Positions 24,813 to 35,000 of a DNA stretch of 64,000 bases are shown piece by piece. The DNA is taken from assembly GCF_020510665.1 (NCBI RefSeq), contig NZ_CP075187.1, positions 1,074,501 through 1,138,500 on the forward strand, in the 5' to 3' direction. Source of the DNA: Dechloromonas denitrificans. GTDB lineage: Bacteria > Pseudomonadota > Gammaproteobacteria > Burkholderiales > Rhodocyclaceae. The notes beneath the pieces were generated by a model, which ran no database searches, was not told the DNA's origin, and saw only the letters and a list, made by a program, of their open reading frames with translations. Position numbers and translations under genes: made by a program. How positions within the stretch are numbered: the stretch's first letter is position 1; the number at the start of each line of letters is the position of its first letter.

Positions 24813-27332
24813 ATGGCCCGTACACTCCTCGCAATTTACCCGCACAACGCTCGCCGCTACGATGAAATGCTCACGGCGGAGGGCGAGGTGCGTCCGCACT
24901 GGCAGAAATTTTTCTCGCATCTGGACGGGATTGCGCCGGAGGACATGCATCGTCGCCTCGATTTTGTCGACCGGCGGATTCAGGAAAACGGCGTTACTTA
25001 CAATGTTTACGCCGATCCGTCCGGAGCGGATCGTCCCTGGGCGCTTGATCCGCTGCCGCTGATCATCCCGCCGGACGAATGGGCCGAGATTTCGGCCGCC
25101 GTCGCACAACGGGCGACCTTGCTCAATGCCATGCTGGCCGATCTCTACGGCCCGCAGCGTTTGCTCAACGAAGGCATGCTGCCGCCGGCGCTGATTTACG
25201 GCCAGCACGGTTATCTCTGGCCGTGCCAGGGCATCAAGCCGCCGGGCGATGTCTGGCTGCACCAGTATGCGGTCGATCTGGCGCGCTCGCCGGATGGCAA
25301 ATGGTGGGTCATCGCCGACCGTACGCAAGCGCCTTCCGGTGCCGGCTATGCGCTGGAAAACCGGCTGGTCGTCTCGCATGTCTTTCCGGAAATGTTCCGC
25401 GACCTGCGCGTCCAGCATCTGGCCGATTTTTTCCACGACCAGCAGGATGGCCTGACCGCGCTTGCCCCGGTCGACGGCGACGAACAGCCACATATCGTTT
25501 TGCTGACGCCGGGACCGTACAACGAAACCTATTTCGAACATGCCTACCTGGCACGTTACCTTGGCTTCCCGCTGGTCGAGGGGCAGGATCTGACGGTGCG
25601 TGGCGACACGCTGTATCTCAAGACGCTGCGCGGCCTGAAGCGGGTGCACGTCGTGTTGCGCCGCCAGGATGACGATTATTGCGATCCGCTCGAACTGCGC
25701 GGCGGTTCGGCGCTGGGCATTCCCGGCTTGCTCAATGTCGCCCGTGCCGGCCGCGTTGTCATCGCCAATGCCCTGGGCAGTGGCTTGCTGGCCTCGGGGG
25801 CGCTGATGGGCTTTCTGCCAGCCATCTGCCGCAAACTGCTCGGCGAGGAACTGGCCATGCCCTCCGTCGCGACCTGGTGGTGCGGCGAAAAACCGGCCCT
25901 CGAATACGTTCGCGAAAACTTTGACGACCTGGTCATCAAGCCGACTTACCCGACCCAGCGCATGGACCCGGTTTTCGGCCATGAGCTGAAGGGCAAGGAG
26001 CGCGAGGAAATGTTGCGCCGCATCGAAGCCCGGCCGCATGCCTACGTCGCTCAGGAAATGGTCAATCTGTCACAGGGGCCGACCTGGAGTCGCTCGCACG
26101 AACGTCGCCTGCTGGCCCGACCGGTCGGCCTGCGCGCCTACGCCGTTGCCTCGCCGGACGGTTACTCGGTGATGCCGGGCGGTCTGGCACGGGTTGCGAC
26201 CGGCGCCAATGCCCGGATCATCTCGATGCAGCGCGGCGGTGCCTCGAAAGATGCCTGGGTGCTGACCGATGGCCCGGTCAGCGAATTTACCCTGCTCAAA
26301 CCTTCGGTTGGTGTACGCGATCTGGTGCGTGCCGGGGCCAACCTGACCTCGCGTGTCGTCGAGAATCTGTTCTGGCTCGGTCGTTATTCCGAGCGTTTCG
26401 ACGATAGTGCGCGGATGTTGCGCGTTGCCCTGAGCCGCGTCGTCGAATCCGGTGGTTCGAAAACCCCGGCTGTCGCCTCGGCCATGGAACTGGCCCTGCA
26501 TCTCGGTATCCTGCCCAGTCCGGAAGAGGACGAGAAGGTGCGCGAAGGCAGCGAACATGTGCTGCTTGAAGCGATTTACGACCCCAACCAGCCGGGCAGC
26601 CTGGCCGGCAATATCCGCAGCCTGATGTGGTCGGCGACCCATGTGCGCGAACGTCTGTCGCTCGATCACTGGCATTCGCTGAATCGCCTGCAACGTGAGC
26701 AACAGGCCGCGCTCAAGGCGCATCCGACCTTGACCGAGGCGATCGCCTTCCTTGACCGGGTGCTTGGCGTATCGTCATCGCTGACCGGCTTCGCGATGGA
26801 TAACATGACGCGCGACGACGGCTGGCGTTTCCTGATCATCGGCCGTCGCCTCGAACGCATGTCCTTCCTGTGCAACGGCCTGGCGCATTTCCTGCGCATG
26901 CAGTCGAGCCGCGGGCCGGGCAGCCTGGAATGGTTGCTCGAACTGACCGACTCGATCATCACCTATCGTTCGCGCTATTCGCGTCTGCCGGAGTTGTTGC
27001 CGGTGCTCGATCTGCTGGTTTTCGACGACAGCAATCCGCATGGCGTTGTTTTCCAGGCCAGCGTGCTGGCGCGTTATCTTGACCGCATGGCGCGCGAACT
27101 GGATGAAAACAGCGAAAGCCGCTTGCCGGAGGTACTCGGCCAATTACGTGCCTTTGATCTCGAACGCCTTGAGCAACAGCCGTTCAGCCAATGCCGCAGC
27201 GGTTCTCCTTGCGATGAACTGGCCGATCTGTTGCAGGCGCTTGATGCGGCTGCCGTTCAATTGTCCGACTGGCTTGGCCGTCACTACTTCACCCATGTCG
27301 GCGATGTCAGCCGGCAGACCATGGCACTGTGA
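24813..27332 (+). CDS. fused circularly permuted ATP-grasp / alpha-E protein (locus B)
   Basis: The 839-residue fusion has an ATP-grasp part at about 1-500 (APSGAGYALENR, LTPGPYNETYFEH, VVLRRQDDDYCDP, SMQRGGASKDAWVL). An alpha-E part follows at about 510-835 (SRVVENLFWLGRYSERFDDS). The same two domains are separate genes in locus A, and the blocks align residue for residue, so the loci are paralogous. The glycine-rich GAGGYGM of the locus A enzyme is replaced here by PTYPTQRMDPVFG, so the nucleotide-binding loops differ. The stop overlaps or nearly touches the start of the next gene. It is predicted to be an amide- or peptide-bond-forming ligase. Confidence 0.92.
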   Translation: MARTLLAIYPHNARRYDEMLTAEGEVRPHWQKFFSHLDGIAPEDMHRRLDFVDRRIQENGVTYNVYADPSGADRPWALDPLPLIIPPDEWAEISAAVAQRATLLNAMLADLYGPQRLLNEGMLPPALIYGQHGYLWPCQGIKPPGDVWLHQYAVDLARSPDGKWWVIADRTQAPSGAGYALENRLVVSHVFPEMFRDLRVQHLADFFHDQQDGLTALAPVDGDEQPHIVLLTPGPYNETYFEHAYLARYLGFPLVEGQDLTVRGDTLYLKTLRGLKRVHVVLRRQDDDYCDPLELRGGSALGIPGLLNVARAGRVVIANALGSGLLASGALMGFLPAICRKLLGEELAMPSVATWWCGEKPALEYVRENFDDLVIKPTYPTQRMDPVFGHELKGKEREEMLRRIEARPHAYVAQEMVNLSQGPTWSRSHERRLLARPVGLRAYAVASPDGYSVMPGGLARVATGANARIISMQRGGASKDAWVLTDGPVSEFTLLKPSVGVRDLVRAGANLTSRVVENLFWLGRYSERFDDSARMLRVALSRVVESGGSKTPAVASAMELALHLGILPSPEEDEKVREGSEHVLLEAIYDPNQPGSLAGNIRSLMWSATHVRERLSLDHWHSLNRLQREQQAALKAHPTLTEAIAFLDRVLGVSSSLTGFAMDNMTRDDGWRFLIIGRRLERMSFLCNGLAHFLRMQSSRGPGSLEWLLELTDSIITYRSRYSRLPELLPVLDLLVFDDSNPHGVVFQASVLARYLDRMARELDENSESRLPEVLGQLRAFDLERLEQQPFSQCRSGSPCDELADLLQALDAAAVQLSDWLGRHYFTHVGDVSRQTMAL

Positions 27333-27334
27333 GC

Positions 27335-28288
27335 ATGGCAGATTCACCCGTCCGCTATCATGTCCTGCACGAGACAAGTTACGACTACGGCAGCCCGGTA
27401 TCGTTGTCGCAGCAGCAACTGCATCTTTCGCCCCGCATTCTTGACTGGCAGCAGATCGAAGAGCAGCGCATCGAAATCGATCCACCGCCCAACTGGCGGC
27501 GGGATGGTCAGGATGCTTTCGGCAACCCGGTGAGCTGGATTGCCTTTCATGCCCCGCATGAAAATTTGTGCATCCGTTCGTCGATGCGTGTGGCCGTCAC
27601 GCCACATCGTCCCGAGGCCCTTGAGCAGTCGGTCGAGTGGGAAATCTTGCGCGATCGCCTGGCTTACGATGCGACCGAGCCGGACCCGGATGACATTGCG
27701 GCGACGCGTTTCCTGTTCGAAAGCGCCCATGTCCGCATCAAGCATGAACTGGCTGAGTACGCGGCCGATTGCTTTGCGCCGGAGACGCCCGTGCTGGTCG
27801 GGGCCGAAGCCCTGATGGCCAAGATTTTCCGCGAATTCAAGTTCGATCCAGAGGCGACGACGGTCTCCACGCCGGTCATGGAAGTGCTCGAAAAGAAACG
27901 CGGCGTCTGCCAGGATTTTGCCCATCTGATGATTGCCTGCCTGCGTGCCCTGGGTTTGCCGGCGCGTTATGTCAGCGGCTATCTACTGACCCGCCCGCCC
28001 CCCGGCAAGCCGCGCCTGATCGGTGCCGATGCCTCGCATGCCTGGGTTTCCGTCTATGCGCCGGGTTTTCCCGGCAACTGGGTTGATTTCGATCCGACCA
28101 ACAACCTGCTGCCGGATACCGAGCACATCACCATCGCCATCGGCCGTGATTTCGGTGACATTTCGCCCCTGCGCGGCATCATTCTCGGTGGCGGCGGGGC
28201 CGAGCCGGAAGTGGCTGTCACGGTGATTCCACTCGACGAAGAAGCGTTGCCGGACAACCTGGCCGAAATCGTCAAGGAGGCCGAATGA
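27335..28288 (+). CDS. transglutaminase family protein (locus B)
   Basis: This 317-residue protein has the bacterial transglutaminase N-terminal beta domain (RYHVLHETSYDYGSPVSLSQ) and a catalytic core with Cys in KRGVCQDFAHLMI, His in DASHAWVSVYAPG and Asp in WVDFDPTNNL. ATG 27335 is used; GTG 27329 overlapping the previous stop is an alternative adding two residues. Such proteins accompany circularly permuted ATP-grasp and alpha-E genes in many Proteobacteria and may be peptidases or amidases rather than cross-linkers. Its last codon overlaps the ATG of the flavoprotein gene, implying translational coupling. Confidence 0.92.
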   Translation: MADSPVRYHVLHETSYDYGSPVSLSQQQLHLSPRILDWQQIEEQRIEIDPPPNWRRDGQDAFGNPVSWIAFHAPHENLCIRSSMRVAVTPHRPEALEQSVEWEILRDRLAYDATEPDPDDIAATRFLFESAHVRIKHELAEYAADCFAPETPVLVGAEALMAKIFREFKFDPEATTVSTPVMEVLEKKRGVCQDFAHLMIACLRALGLPARYVSGYLLTRPPPGKPRLIGADASHAWVSVYAPGFPGNWVDFDPTNNLLPDTEHITIAIGRDFGDISPLRGIILGGGGAEPEVAVTVIPLDEEALPDNLAEIVKEAE

Positions 28289-29505
28289 TGCGCCGCGTTG
28301 CCATTATCGGCGGCGGCCCGGCCGGCCTGATGGCGGCCGAGGTGCTGGCCGATGCTGCGGTCGACGGGCTGGAAATCGCCGTTTTCGATGCCATGCCTTC
28401 CGTCGGCCGCAAGTTCCTGATGGCTGGCAAAGGCGGGATGAATATCACGCATGCCGAAGCGCTGCCGGATTTTGTCCGTCGTTACGGTGCGCGTCAGCAG
28501 GAGGTCGGTCGCCTGATCGATGGTTTCAATCCGCAGGCGCTGCGTGAGTGGATTCATCGCCTCGGCATCGACACATTTGTCGGTACCTCGGGGCGGGTTT
28601 TTCCTACCGAAATGAAGGCTGCGCCGTTGTTGCGCGCCTGGCTGCATCGACTGCGCCTGGCCGGTGTCCATTTCCATGTCCGGCATCGCTGGCAGGGCTG
28701 GACGGCGGATGGTGAGCTGCGTTTTTCGACGCCCGATGGCGAGTGCGATGTCGTTGCCGATGCGGTGATCCTGGCGCTGGGCGGCGGCAGTTGGGCCAAG
28801 CTCGGCTCCGATGGCGCCTGGCTGCCGCTGCTGGCTGCACGCGGTGTCGATGTCGCGCCACTGCGCCCGAGCAATTGCGGCTTCGATGTCGCCTGGAGCG
28901 ATCATTTCAGCCGTCGTTTTGCCGGCCAGCCGGTCAAGCCGGTCGTCGCTTCGGTCGCTGCCTGCGCCCAGCAGGGCGAGTTCAACATCACGGCCAGCGG
29001 CATTGAAGGCGGATTGATCTATGCCCTCTCGGCGCCGCTGCGTGATGCGCTGGAGCGGGATGGGCAGGCGATCCTGCATCTTGACCTGGCCCCCGGGCGT
29101 TCGCTTGAACGCTTGAGCGCCGAACTGTCGCGTCCGCAGGGTCGCGATTCGCTGGCCAACCATCTGCGCCGCAGGATCGGGCTGGAAGGGGTCAAGGCCG
29201 GGCTGCTGCGCGAATTGCTGCCGCCCGCCGCGTTGACCGCGCCAAACCTGCTGGCCGCCGGGATCAAGGCCCTGCCTGTGCCGGTCACGGCAACGCGGCC
29301 GATTGACGAAGCGATCAGCACGGCGGGCGGTGTGCGTTTCGAAGGTTTGGACGAAAAACTGATGCTCCGCCAGATGCCCGGTGTCTTTTGCGCTGGCGAA
29401 ATGCTCGACTGGGAAGCGCCGACCGGGGGCTATCTGCTGACGGCCTGCCTGGCCAGCGGCCGACAGGCCGGTCTGGGCATGGCTGACTGGTTGCAAAGGC
29501 GCTGA
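28285..29505 (+). CDS. TIGR03862-type NAD(P)/FAD-dependent flavoprotein (HI0933/BaiN-like)
   Basis: This 406-residue flavoprotein has an N-terminal FAD-binding Rossmann motif GGGPAGLMAAE (residues 8-18), then GRKFLMAGKGGMNITH, a hallmark of the HI0933-like group, and a C-terminal GVFCAGEMLDWEAPTGGYLL that closes on FAD. The family includes hydroxysteroid dehydrogenase-like and tRNA-associated proteins, but the reaction of the TIGR03862 branch is unknown. The start ATGATG overlaps the stop of the transglutaminase gene, so it may be co-translated with locus B. It may only be a passenger there, because homologues occur elsewhere without locus B. Confidence 0.88.
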   Translation: MMRRVAIIGGGPAGLMAAEVLADAAVDGLEIAVFDAMPSVGRKFLMAGKGGMNITHAEALPDFVRRYGARQQEVGRLIDGFNPQALREWIHRLGIDTFVGTSGRVFPTEMKAAPLLRAWLHRLRLAGVHFHVRHRWQGWTADGELRFSTPDGECDVVADAVILALGGGSWAKLGSDGAWLPLLAARGVDVAPLRPSNCGFDVAWSDHFSRRFAGQPVKPVVASVAACAQQGEFNITASGIEGGLIYALSAPLRDALERDGQAILHLDLAPGRSLERLSAELSRPQGRDSLANHLRRRIGLEGVKAGLLRELLPPAALTAPNLLAAGIKALPVPVTATRPIDEAISTAGGVRFEGLDEKLMLRQMPGVFCAGEMLDWEAPTGGYLLTACLASGRQAGLGMADWLQRR

Positions 29506-29512
29506 ACGAAGC

Positions 29513-30421
29513 ATGCCGATGACGCCGCCTTGCATTCTGGTTGTCGATGATGAACCGGTCAGCCGGGAAATCCTGGTCGATAATCTGCAAGACAACGGCT
29601 ACATCGTGGCCGATGCCGGGAGTGGCGCGGCCGCATGGCAATTGATCGACGCTTGTCCGGGGCGCTTCAGCGCCATCCTGCTGGATCGTATGATGCCCGA
29701 CATGGATGGCATCGAAATCTTGCGTCGCCTCAAGTTGCGACCGGACATGATGCATGTGCCGGTCATCATGCAGACCGCCATGGGCAGCGAAAGCGATGTG
29801 CTTGAAGGGCTGCAGGCCGGCGCTTATTACTATCTGATCAAACCGTTCTCAGCCTCCACCCTGCTGGCTATCGTGGCTGCTGCAACGCGCGACTACCGGG
29901 GCTACCAGGCCTTGGCCGAGCAGGTCATGGCCCAGGACAGGACACTGGCCAGCCTGATCGAAGGACGCTTTGCCTTTCGTACGCCGGAAGAGGCGCGCAA
30001 TCTGGCCGCGCTGGTTGCCAATGCAGCCCCCGAGCCGGCCCGCGTCGCGCTGGGTTTGTCGGAGTTGATGGATAACGCCATCGAGCATGGCAACCTGGCG
30101 ATCGGTTATGCCGGTAAATCGGCGCTGATCGACAGTGGCGACCTGAATGCCGAAATCCGGCGCCGCCTGGCCTTGCCGGCTTACCGCGACCGCGTTGCCG
30201 AGCTGCAAATCAGTCGCAGCGAACAGGCCGTGCATTTCCTGATTCGTGACCAGGGCGTCGGTTTTGACTGGCGGCCTTATCTTGAAATGAGCCCTGAGCG
30301 TGTTTTCGATACGCACGGACGCGGTATTGCCATGTCGGCCATGGTCAGTTTTGACCAGCTCGATTATCGCGGTTGCGGCAACGAGGTTCAGGCGTCTGTC
30401 CGCTTGCCCTTGCCGACCTGA
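29513..30421 (+). CDS. response regulator with C-terminal HATPase (anti-sigma-factor-like) domain
   Basis: The 302-residue protein has a receiver domain at about 6-125 (phospho-acceptor Asp58 in LLDRMMPDMDG, Lys110 in LIKPFS). The HATPase_c domain is at about 160-300, with N-box Asn188 in ELMDNAIEHGN and a G-box DTHGRGIAM. There is no HisKA phosphotransfer domain, so this is the RsbW/SpoIIAB-like kinase type fused to a receiver, as found in partner-switching outputs. It lies 7 bases after the flavoprotein gene and overlaps the convergent hemerythrin kinase gene by 34 bases. An anti-anti-sigma target is not visible in the window. Confidence 0.88.
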   Translation: MPMTPPCILVVDDEPVSREILVDNLQDNGYIVADAGSGAAAWQLIDACPGRFSAILLDRMMPDMDGIEILRRLKLRPDMMHVPVIMQTAMGSESDVLEGLQAGAYYYLIKPFSASTLLAIVAAATRDYRGYQALAEQVMAQDRTLASLIEGRFAFRTPEEARNLAALVANAAPEPARVALGLSELMDNAIEHGNLAIGYAGKSALIDSGDLNAEIRRRLALPAYRDRVAELQISRSEQAVHFLIRDQGVGFDWRPYLEMSPERVFDTHGRGIAMSAMVSFDQLDYRGCGNEVQASVRLPLPT

Positions 30422-32046
30422 TCGTTCGGCAGTTTTGCCAGGATCGACCGGGTGACGAGCAGGGCGTCATCGAAGGCATAGCGTTTGATTTCCCCTTCCA
30501 GACGGACGGCATCGCTACCCAGCGCCGGGTGAAACTGATCCGCCATGTCGCGCCACAATGTCAGCGCCTGAATGTCGTCTTCCGCCAGCAGTCGTTCAAG
30601 GCGACGTAGTGCTTCGTTGATGCGCTGCCAGTTGATCGCCGCTGGAACAGACGTCTCGGATGACTGGTCGGGCGTTTTGCTGTTCGGCGAAGCGGCGGCA
30701 GCGGCGATCACGGTCAACTCGATTTCAAACCAGAAAATGCTGCCTTCGCCGAGTCTGCTGCTGACCCCGATTTCTCCACCCATCATGTCGCTCAGGCGTT
30801 TGCAGATGGCCAGCCCGAGGCCGGTTCCACCGTGCTTTCGGCGTGATGAGACGTCACCTTGCTCAAATGGCTGGAACAGACGCTCCTGGAATTCGTCGGC
30901 AATACCGCTGCCGCTATCGCGTACGGCAAAGTGCAGCAGCGTGCGGTCCGGCCGATGCCCCGGTTTTTGCTGGAGGCTGAGTGCGACTTCGCCCTGACTC
31001 GTGAATTTGATGGCGTTGCTGACGAAATTGCCGATGATTTGACCAATCCGGATCGGGTCGCCATGCAAGAGCAGCGGCAGCTTTTCCGGTAGCTTGACCT
31101 GGAAGTCGATGCCTTTCTGGAGGGCTCGCCCCTTGTGGTCGGCAATCAGCTGCTCGATCATCCGGTGAGGTGAAAAATCAAGCGTCTCCAGTTTCAGTTG
31201 TTCGGATTCGATGCGTGAAATATCCAGCAGATCATTGATGACGCTGAGTAGTTGCTGCGTTGCACCGCTCATTTGCTGGAGCTTTTCACGCTGCTCCGGG
31301 TCGATGATTTTTTCGTGCAGTATCCAGCCGAGGCTGACGATGCTGTTCATCGGCGTACGGATTTCGTGCGATAGATTGGCGATGAAGCGGCTTTTCGCCC
31401 GATTGGCTGCTTCGGCCGCATCGCGGGCAATTTCCAGCTCGTGCGTACGCTGGCTGACCAGTTCGGCCAGATGTTCGCGGTGCTCGCGCAGTTCGTGATT
31501 CAGCTCCAGCAGGCTGCGATTCTGTTCGGTCATCAAGGCGTAGAGATCGACCAGCGCCTGGGTCAGCGCCTCCTGCTTCGGATCGTTGCGATAGCCTTCG
31601 GCGCTGTCGTAGGCATCGACCGGATTCATGCCTCTGCTGATGGCATGAATCTGGCGGGCCATGGCTTGATCTTCGCCCAGAATATGAAAAACCAGCCAGT
31701 TGGCCAGGAAACTGAGCAGCTTGCCGCCGGTGATTTCTTCACCGCATTGGTACATTTCCTTCATGGCGGCCACCGTGCTAGCGAATTCCCCGTGCGATTT
31801 CAGGTGATGCAGGTGGTGCCGCGAGTCGATGCCGTGTTGCGCCATCAGCTCATGCTCGCTCTGGAAGTGATAGATCGCGTAATGCGTCAGTTCGGCGAGC
31901 AGTAATTCGGCCTTGTCGGGGTTGCGGGCATAGGACAGCGCCAGAACCGGCGCACTTTGATTGATCAGGCGAACCAGATGCTGGTGTTGCTCGTCGACGA
32001 TGGAAATGCCGGTGACAAAGTGGGCATTCCAGTTCATCAGTGCCAT
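30388..32046 (-). CDS. soluble hemerythrin-histidine kinase fusion
   Basis: This 552-residue protein has no membrane segments. Residues 1-135 are a bacteriohemerythrin domain with all seven di-iron ligands at the standard spacing: His21, His60, Glu64, His81, His85, His121 and Asp126. A coiled-coil linker (160-215) follows, then HisKA with His227 (FIANLSHEIRTP) and a full HATPase domain (N-box GNFVSNAIKFT, G-boxes DSGSGIAD and GGTGLGLAI). About 110 C-terminal residues have no clear motif. It should sense O2, NO or redox state in the cytoplasm. Its start overlaps the end of the upstream hybrid kinase by 10 bases; it is the last gene of the signalling operon. Confidence 0.93.
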   Translation of the reverse strand: MALMNWNAHFVTGISIVDEQHQHLVRLINQSAPVLALSYARNPDKAELLLAELTHYAIYHFQSEHELMAQHGIDSRHHLHHLKSHGEFASTVAAMKEMYQCGEEITGGKLLSFLANWLVFHILGEDQAMARQIHAISRGMNPVDAYDSAEGYRNDPKQEALTQALVDLYALMTEQNRSLLELNHELREHREHLAELVSQRTHELEIARDAAEAANRAKSRFIANLSHEIRTPMNSIVSLGWILHEKIIDPEQREKLQQMSGATQQLLSVINDLLDISRIESEQLKLETLDFSPHRMIEQLIADHKGRALQKGIDFQVKLPEKLPLLLHGDPIRIGQIIGNFVSNAIKFTSQGEVALSLQQKPGHRPDRTLLHFAVRDSGSGIADEFQERLFQPFEQGDVSSRRKHGGTGLGLAICKRLSDMMGGEIGVSSRLGEGSIFWFEIELTVIAAAAASPNSKTPDQSSETSVPAAINWQRINEALRRLERLLAEDDIQALTLWRDMADQFHPALGSDAVRLEGEIKRYAFDDALLVTRSILAKLPNDQVGKGKRTDA

Positions 32047-35000
32047 GTTGTTGCTTCCTCTGCCAGTTCCGGGTGTGCCGCCAGATAATGTTTGAAGATT
32101 TTCAGGGCTGCCGGGAAGTCAAATGTCTCGAGATGATCGATCATTCGTGCGTAATCCTTGCCGAGCAGGCTGCGCAGTTGCGATTCATTGTCGCGGGCAA
32201 GTTCGATGCTGCGGATATTGTCTTCGGCCAGCAGGGCGCCGATTTGCCGGAGGATAGGCAATGCGTTTTCCGGGTTCTGGTCGGCCGTTTTCGAGACGAC
32301 GGGCGATTGTCCGAGAACGCCGGCCAGTGCTTCGCGCTGCGCGGCATGCCGGAGGCTCAGGTCAGCAAACAGCGTTTCCAGTTTTGCCAACGGTTCTTCG
32401 TGGCGTACCGCCTGTTCCAGCTCGGCTGCCGCCTGGCGGGTATCGCTCAGCCCAAGTGCGGCTGCCGCCCCTTTCAGCGTGTGTGCCTGGTGACGCACGG
32501 CCGGGTAATCGCCGTTGTCGAGCGCTTGGCGAATGGCGCGGTCTACATCCGTGTGATGTTGCAGATAATGTTCGAGCAGCTTGACGTATTTGTCCGGCTT
32601 GCCGTTCAGCGATGCGAGGCCCGTGACGATATCGAAGCCGGGCAGGGCGGTCAGTTGGCTGACAATTTTCTCGGGGCCGCTGGCGACGTGGACTTCAAGC
32701 GGCGGGGTAACTGCACTTGCCGGTGGGCACAGTTCGGTGGCCGGCAGCCAGCGCAGCAGCAGATCGTGCAGTGCCGCCGGTTCGACCGGCTTGGCCAGGT
32801 GATCGACCATGCCGGCAGCGAGGCAGGCCAGCCGGTCTTCGGTAAAGGCATTGGCGGTCATGGCGACGATTGTCGCGGTCGACCGTCCGGGCAGGGCCAA
32901 AATGGTTCGGGCCGCTTCCAGTCCGTTCATCACCGGCATCTGGATGTCCATCAGGATCAGGTCGTAATCGGTTTCACTGGCCATGGCGACGGCTTGCTGG
33001 CCATCTTCGGCCAGGTCGGCGATCAGGCCGGCATGCGCCAGCATGTCGAGCGCCACTTCCTGGTTCAGCGGGTTGTCTTCGGCCAGCAGAATGCGTGCGC
33101 TGCTGCGTGTCTCGCGAATCTCGGCTTCGCCATCGTCGTTGGCCTTGGTGCTCCGGGCAATCAAGGCGTGTTTGGCAAGCTGCAGGCGGAGCGTGACCCA
33201 GAAGGTGCTGCCTTCGCCAGGCGTGCTGTCAACGCCTGCTTCACCGCCCATTTTCTGGGCCAGCCGACGGCAGATTGCCAGACCCAGTCCGGTGCCACCG
33301 AAGTGGCGGGTCGTTGAGTCGTCTGCCTGCTCGAAGGGTTTGAACAGGCGTGGCCGGATGGTTGCCGGAATGCCGACGCCGGTGTCCTCGACTTCGCAGC
33401 GCAGCATGATTTCGCTGCCCTGCCGGCTGACGACGCGAACCCGCAAGCGAACGTGGCCGCGTTCGGTAAATTTGACGGCATTGGTCAGGAAATTGAGCAG
33501 AATCTGTTGCACCCGCAGCGGATCGCCATGCAAGCCGGGCGGCAAATCGGGGGAAATTTCGGCAATCAAGGCGAGCCCTTTGTCGCGCGCCTTGAATTCG
33601 ACCATCTTCAGTGTTTCATCGATGACTTGCTGGGTCGAGAAATCGGTTTCTTCAAGCTCCAGTTTCTCGGCTTCGATCTTCGAGATATCGAGAATGTCAT
33701 TGATCACGCTGAGCAGATGACGTGCAGCCTCGGTGATCCGGCCCAGCCTTTCCTGCTGGTGAGGGTCGTCCGAGTCGCGCAGCAGCAGGTGCGTCAGGCC
33801 GATCACGGCATTGAGTGGTGTCCTGATCTCGTGGCTCATGTTGGCCAGGAAGGAGCTCTTGGCCCGGCTGGCGCGTTCGGCATGCTCCTTGGCAATGGCC
33901 AGTTCGTAAGTCCGCTCGTCGACCATGGCTTCGAGACGGCGCCGGTAATGTTCCAGCTCGGCTTGTGCCAGGCGGCGTTCGGTGACGTCGGCGGTAAAAG
34001 CGAGGATGTGTGTCGTGCCGGCAATGTCGATCAGCGATGCGGAAATTTCGACATGGTGAATCTTGCCGTCATGGTCTTTCCAGATGCTTTCATGATTGAT
34101 CACCCGTCCATCGGGGCCAAGCGAATCGAGAAAGGTCTGGCGAATTTCAGTATTTGGCCAGAGGCCGACGTCCATCGAAGTCAGGCCGATCATTTCGCTT
34201 CTTCGCCAGCCGAAGTTGCTCAGGAAATTATCGTTGGCATCGACAATCCGGCCATCGCTCACCCGCGTGATCGAGGCGCAGAGCGGGCTTGAGTTGAAGG
34301 CAACCTGGAAACGCTGGTGTTCGGCACGGGTTGCGGCCTCGGTTTCAAACAGCATGCGGTAGCGGCGTAGACCGCGTCTTTGGTAAACGAAGGCACTGGC
34401 GATCAAGGCGGTGAGCAGCAGGCCGGCAGTCAGTGCAATGATCAGGCGCGAGGCGTATTGCCACTCGGCCAGCGCCTCATCCTTGGCGATCTTGGCCACC
34501 ATGTACCAACTGGTGTCGGGGACGGGCTGGATCGAGGCCAGGACCGGGCTGCCTTCGTAGTCGATGCCTTCGACAATGCCGCGAACGCCGCCAAAGACGG
34601 CCATCACCGAGGGAATGTCCTGGCGACTGTCGGGCAACCTGAGGCGCAATGCGGTACCGCTGCGCTGGCGTAACTCGTTGAGAAACAGCACATGGTCGCC
34701 ATCGCGCCTGACCAGCAGGGTTTCTGCACTCAGGCTGGGGTGCGGCCATGCGTTCAAGATGGGAAACAGATGGATACTGGGGTCGATCTGCATCAATAGC
34801 GTACCGACCCGGCGTGCCGAATTGCCCGTTCCCGACTGTAGCGGAACAACCACGTCGGCATGCACCTGACCGTTATCCGGGGCAATGTGCAGGTCGCTCA
34901 GTGTGGCGCGATGAATGTGGTGGGAAACTTCCAGGACCAGGTGAATGCTGTCGGGAATGGCGATATTCCGTGCATTCAGGCTGAGCCGCGCTTCGCCGTT

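Noticed and set aside
28054..29595. Minus-strand frame of 513 codons opposite the flavoprotein gene
   Set aside because: Shadow ORF; the flavoprotein frame has FAD motifs and overlaps neighbours in a normal operon pattern.
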